Below are positions 60,850 through 64,000 of a DNA stretch of 64,000 nt, piece after piece. The number at the start of each line of letters is the position of its first letter. The first letter of the stretch is position 1. The stretch covers positions 1 to 64,000 of the forward strand of contig NZ_JAMOIM010000009.1 in assembly GCF_026130545.1 (NCBI RefSeq). Reading direction: 5' to 3'. Origin of the DNA: Lichenifustis flavocetrariae. GTDB lineage: Bacteria; Pseudomonadota; Alphaproteobacteria; Rhizobiales; Beijerinckiaceae. Under the pieces are notes generated by a model that searched no databases, was not told the DNA's origin, and worked only from the letters and a program-made list of their open reading frames with translations. Both the position numbers and the translations under genes were made by a program.

Positions 60850-62183
60850 GCCGCGGCCCTCCCGACATAGAAGCGATCGAAGACATCGAGCGTCCGGTCG
60901 ATGTCGGCAGCCGTGTGGGCACCGGACACCAGAAGGCGCTGCGTCTTGCGCGGCTTGGCGTAGAGACCGTTGTCGAACATGAACGTCGCAAGCTCAGACG
61001 CGAACGACATGTCGTGATGCCGCCAGACATCACCGAAGGAATGCAAGGTCCGGTTCGAATGATGCAGGGCGACGACGGACCCGAATACCCGGGCATTCGC
61101 CTCGATCCCGTAGCGATCGAAGATTGCGTTGAGGCCGTCGCCGAGCTTGGCCCCCATGGCGGCGATATGCGCGAAAACGCTTCCGTCAGACAGACGCTCG
61201 ATCGTCGCGAGAGCGGCCGCGACCGAGGCGACGTTGCCGTTGTAGGTGCCTGAAAAGAAGGCTCGGCCGACCGGGGCCAATTGCTCCATCACGGCGCGGG
61301 GCCCGCACAAAGCCGCGATGGGATGACCGTTGGAGATCGCCTTGCCGAATGCCGCAAGGTCTGGCGTCACGCCGAGCAGGGCCTGGGCGCCGCCGATGTG
61401 ATGCCGAAAGCCGGTGAGGATTTCGTCGAAGATCAGCAGGCTCCCGTGGGCCGTGCAAAGCTCGCGAAGGCGTTCGAGAAAACCTGGAAGCGGTGTGATG
61501 CAGCCCGTCAACGGCCCGTGCATGACAGGTTCGACCACGAGACCCGCGATATTGTCGCCCTCGGTTTCGAAGAGTTGCTCGACCGCGGCCATGTCGTTGA
61601 AATCGAGCACTCTGATGCAAGCGGCAGACGTGTTCGTCCCAATCGATTCCGACAAAGGTGCGTAGAGGCCGCGATTGTCCGCGGGCTTCTCGTAAGACGA
61701 GACATTGAACAGCAGGTCCTCGAACCAGCCATGGTAGGATCCAGCGAACTTGACCAGGATGGTGCGGCCTGTGACGGCGCGGGCAAGCCGGGCGGCCATG
61801 TACAGCACGTCGGAGCCCGCGTTCAGGAAGGCCGACATCTCCGCACAGGGAATGATGCGAGAGAGAGTTTCCCCGAGTTCGACTTCCAGCGCGTTTGGAG
61901 CGCAGAAGACCACCCCTTGTGTCTCAATGGTCTCCGCAACACGCCGCTCGACGACGGGGTCGGCATGACCAAGCACGCCAGGACCTGCGCCGTTCCAATA
62001 GTCGACGTAGGTATTGCCGTCGGCGTCCCACACATAAGCGCCGCGACCACGTTCAATGAAGTGGGGATAGGGCGCGTAATACTTTCCCTCGCCTTGCGCC
62101 CCCATGGGCGCAACCTTGCGGGCCCGCTCCCATAGCGCCTGCGATCTTGCGGTGTTGCTGGAAGGCGTGAAGTGCGGTGTCAT
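60846..62183 (-). CDS. Class III aminotransferase (glutamate-1-semialdehyde aminomutase-like)
   Basis: The 445-residue PLP enzyme has the cofactor pieces AFLNAGSDVLYMAARLARAV, KFAGSYHGW, the Asp in LLIFDEILTGFRHHIGGAQ and the Schiff-base Lys281 in LAAFGKAISNGHPIAAL. It resembles GSA aminomutase-like aminotransferases more than HemL itself. As first gene of the hydantoinase operon it may transaminate or racemise the amino acid released. The GntR gene is divergent. HemL function in tetrapyrrole synthesis is unlikely here. Confidence 0.85.
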   Translation of the reverse strand: MTPHFTPSSNTARSQALWERARKVAPMGAQGEGKYYAPYPHFIERGRGAYVWDADGNTYVDYWNGAGPGVLGHADPVVERRVAETIETQGVVFCAPNALEVELGETLSRIIPCAEMSAFLNAGSDVLYMAARLARAVTGRTILVKFAGSYHGWFEDLLFNVSSYEKPADNRGLYAPLSESIGTNTSAACIRVLDFNDMAAVEQLFETEGDNIAGLVVEPVMHGPLTGCITPLPGFLERLRELCTAHGSLLIFDEILTGFRHHIGGAQALLGVTPDLAAFGKAISNGHPIAALCGPRAVMEQLAPVGRAFFSGTYNGNVASVAAALATIERLSDGSVFAHIAAMGAKLGDGLNAIFDRYGIEANARVFGSVVALHHSNRTLHSFGDVWRHHDMSFASELATFMFDNGLYAKPRKTQRLLVSGAHTAADIDRTLDVFDRFYVGRAAA

Positions 62184-62237
62184 CCGTTCGTCTGCTCAAG
62201 ATAGGCTCGCCAACAGGAACACTCGGCTTGAACCTCT

Positions 62238-62256
62238 ATCTGATTTCATATCAGAT
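62238..62256. promoter_or_regulatory. Candidate GntR operator
   Basis: ATCTGAT, TTCAT, ATCAGAT is a perfect 7-bp inverted repeat in the 246-bp gap between the aminotransferase and GntR genes. The gap is more AT-rich than its flanks, as expected for divergent promoters. Confidence 0.55.
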
Positions 62257-62429
62257 CCTATGAAGTCAGTATGTTCAACTGTAAAAAATAGGCAGATGAC
62301 ATCGTCTCAAAGACTATCCGATGTGCAGATGCTCGCTTTTATTTGCAGCGGAACGCGCGGTCGAGAGGCTTGCGGCTGTGCGCAAACTCTGTCTCATGTG
62401 GTCACAGCCGATCGCGCGGACCTCGATTC

Positions 62430-63101
62430 ATGTTTTCCAAGACCGACCACGCCTACGAAAGCCTGCGCCGGAACATCCTCGACGGGCACTTGCAGCCGGG
62501 GCAGCGGCTGCGGCTTTCGCATCTCGCCAAGGAACTCGACCTGAGCGAAATGCCCATTCGGGAGGCGTTACGACTGCTCCAGCGCGATGGACTCGTGGTC
62601 ATGCATCTGCATCGCGGCGCAGAGGTCGCGCAACTCTCCTTTCAGCATTCCTGGAATATCGAAGAGGTGCGTCTTCATCTCGAAGCGCGCGCCTGTCTCA
62701 GCGCCGCCCCTTTTCACGATGACGCGTCCTGCGGTCGCATGGAACACTTCCTGTCCGAGATGAAGAAGGAGATCGAGCGTCCGGTCGTACTCGCCCGCAT
62801 CAACCGCAATTTTCACACCGAGCTCATGTCGCTCGCCCCTAATGCGTTTCTTCGCGAGCATGTTCAGGAGCTCTGGGACCGGGCCTGGCAATTGTCGTCC
62901 GCATCCTTCTTCGAATTCATGCCGCATCGAATGAGCCGCCTGCCGATCGAAGGCAGCGAGATCCTGGCTTGTGTCCGCTCCCGCAATCTTGCGCGCCTCG
63001 ACATGGTTCTCCAGGCCCGCATCGCCGATTTGACGGAGGCGTGGCCGGCGGCGGCCGCGGCCTACGAGCGTCGCGCGCTTGCGCTTTCAGTTCCAGCCTG
63101 A
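62430..63101 (+). CDS. GntR-family regulator (FadR/FCD type)
   Basis: The start is at ATG 62430 (MFSKTDHAYESLRRNILDGH). The 223-residue protein has the GntR winged helix at about 8-70 (LQPGQRLRLSHLAKELDLSE, MPIREALRLLQRDGLVV) and a helical FCD ligand domain with NRNFHTELMSLAPN. The FCD His residues that bind a metal or carboxylate ligand are partly present. It is divergent from the hydantoinase operon and most likely represses it. It meets the deacetylase gene tail to tail, 2 bp apart. Confidence 0.9.
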   Translation: MFSKTDHAYESLRRNILDGHLQPGQRLRLSHLAKELDLSEMPIREALRLLQRDGLVVMHLHRGAEVAQLSFQHSWNIEEVRLHLEARACLSAAPFHDDASCGRMEHFLSEMKKEIERPVVLARINRNFHTELMSLAPNAFLREHVQELWDRAWQLSSASFFEFMPHRMSRLPIEGSEILACVRSRNLARLDMVLQARIADLTEAWPAAAAAYERRALALSVPA

Positions 63102-63103
63102 TC

Positions 63104-64000
63104 TCATGCTGCAGGGTGATGGGTGATCCAGTGCTGCGCGATCTCCTCGCGACGGCAGATCCAAACGCCCTGTTGGGCCGCCACATGATCAAGAAAGCGC
63201 TCGAGACCTGCCGCGCGGGCAGGGTGGCCGATGATGCGCGAGTGGAGCCCGATGGACATCATCTTCGGGGCTTCCGCGCCTTCGCGATATAGGAGATCGA
63301 AGGCGTCTCGCAAGAAAACGAAGAAGTCCTCGCCCTTGGCGACTCCGCCGCGCACGAATTTCACATCGTTGTTGGCGAGGCTATAGGGCACGACGAGATG
63401 TGGACGTTTGTCGACATTCGTCCAATAAGGCAGTTCGTCATTGTAGGCGTCCGAATCGTAGACGAAACCGCCTTCCTCGACGAGCAGACGGCGCGTGTTG
63501 ACGCTTGGTCCATAGCGGCAGTACCAGCCGCTCGGTCGTCGTCCGATGGTTTTGGTGAGGCTCGCGACCGCCGCGTCGATCCGCGCACGTTCCTGCTCGG
63601 CGTTCATCGGCTGATGCCGTTCCCAGCGATAGCCGTGGCAGCAGACATCGTAACCGCCGTCACGGATCGCTGCGGCTCCCTCGGGATTGCGCTCAAGCGC
63701 CAGCGCGCAGGCAAACATGGTCGCGGTCATGCCGCGCTCTTCGAGAATCCGCAGAATGCGCCAGAAGCCGACACGGCTCCCGTATTCGAACATGGATTCC
63801 GCGGCGAGATCACGACCTTCGAAGCCTCCGCCCCCGCCTTCCGTCAAACCGGTTTCGCTCGCGTCGTCCCCATCCGGAACGGAAGGCTCCGAGCCTTCTT
63901 CCACGTTGAGAACGATATTCAGCGCGAGCCGTGCGTCGCCCGGCCAGCGCGGATGCGGAGGTCGGCGGCCATAGCCAATAAAGTCGCGCACCGGCCCTCC
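63104..64000 (-). CDS. PuuE-like polysaccharide deacetylase family protein, cut by right edge
   Basis: The frame is open to the right edge: the residues GGP precede a GTG at 63991, so the true start lies outside. The PuuE/allantoinase-type motif DFIGYGRRPPHPRWPGDARL is followed by NVEEGSE, EYGSRVGFWRILRILEERGM, GYDVCCHGYRWERHQPMN and the late IGLHSRIIGHPARA. These are typical of metal-independent PuuE allantoinases and related C-N hydrolases, not of sugar deacetylases. Together with HyuA/HyuB it points to ureide or cyclic-amide hydrolysis. Its operon continues beyond the window. Confidence 0.85.
   Translation of the reverse strand, partial: GGPVRDFIGYGRRPPHPRWPGDARLALNIVLNVEEGSEPSVPDGDDASETGLTEGGGGGFEGRDLAAESMFEYGSRVGFWRILRILEERGMTATMFACALALERNPEGAAAIRDGGYDVCCHGYRWERHQPMNAEQERARIDAAVASLTKTIGRRPSGWYCRYGPSVNTRRLLVEEGGFVYDSDAYNDELPYWTNVDKRPHLVVPYSLANNDVKFVRGGVAKGEDFFVFLRDAFDLLYREGAEAPKMMSIGLHSRIIGHPARAAGLERFLDHVAAQQGVWICRREEIAQHWITHHPAA

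Noticed and set aside
59080-60870. A 596-residue plus-strand frame opposite HyuA
   Set aside because: Shadow of a gene with a clear family match; composition is not protein-like.
60846-62183. Calling the class III aminotransferase HemL
   Set aside because: The operon context is hydantoin-type catabolism and key HemL surroundings are absent.
1-64000. CRISPR arrays, rRNA or tRNA genes, prophage genes, replication origin
   Set aside because: No regularly spaced repeats, no tRNA-like cloverleaf or rRNA core sequence, no phage structural genes and no DnaA-box cluster were seen.

Overview
The window is 64 kb of GC-rich DNA with dense, mostly operonic gene packing. Start and stop codons often overlap (ATGA junctions), regulators are IclR, TetR, GntR and GlxA/AraC types, and the content is dominated by ABC importers and catabolic oxidoreductases. 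This fits a chromosome or large replicon of an alphaproteobacterium of the Hyphomicrobiales (rhizobia-like soil or plant-associated bacteria). That assignment is inferred from gene style; there is no rRNA or tRNA gene here to test it.

Left region (1-9.6 kb) is a mosaic of signalling, secreted and unknown genes. It holds the tail of an nSTAND-type NTPase, a secreted OB-fold-like protein, a Sel1-repeat protein, a secreted trypsin-like protease, a VIT/VWA protein, a membrane protein, a DUF4189 protein and a SnoaL-like remnant. Six of these are interrupted by frameshifts or stops, and at least two breaks look like one missing base. A perfect 20-bp inverted repeat covers the ribosome binding site of the DUF4189 gene. 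From 9.7 to 13.0 kb, an SDR, a Tat-exported deacetylase and an inositol-monophosphatase-like gene are divergent from a TetR regulator. From 13.0 to 14.4 kb is a lower-GC stretch with an IS66 transposase remnant.

From 14.4 to 20.9 kb, one minus-strand operon encodes a DHDPS/NanA-type aldolase, two cytoplasmic sialidase-like BNR proteins and a sugar ABC importer that lacks an ATPase gene. From 21.3 to 29.2 kb, a plus-strand set encodes a NitT/TauT-type importer, an aldehyde dehydrogenase, a UxaA-type dehydratase, an Ldh-family dehydrogenase and a GlxA-type regulator.

From 29.6 to 38.5 kb, eight minus-strand genes combine a ribose-type importer (with a fused ATPase-permease) with Gfo/Idh, zinc alcohol dehydrogenase, ABM, VOC and PanE-like enzymes. 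From 38.8 to 49.9 kb is a hydroxyquinol branch: maleylacetate reductase, 3-oxoadipyl-CoA thiolase and intradiol dioxygenase under an IclR regulator with a PcaU/PobR-like operator. Alongside are two YciI proteins, two HIBADH paralogues, another zinc dehydrogenase and a PRISE-like enone reductase. The 3-oxoadipate CoA-transferase step survives only as an 89-codon fusion relic. A one-component regulator built from a winged helix and a solute-binding-protein fold lies next to it. A shared palindrome in two divergent promoter regions links the importer operon with the 45-48 kb enzymes.

From 50.2 to 64 kb, after an SDR and a gene-poor stretch, a minus-strand operon encodes a class III aminotransferase, hydantoinase/oxoprolinase subunits HyuA and HyuB, and a complete peptide-type ABC importer. 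A GntR gene is divergent from it, and a PuuE-like deacetylase runs off the right edge. This looks like uptake and hydrolysis of a cyclic amide, ureide or lactam.
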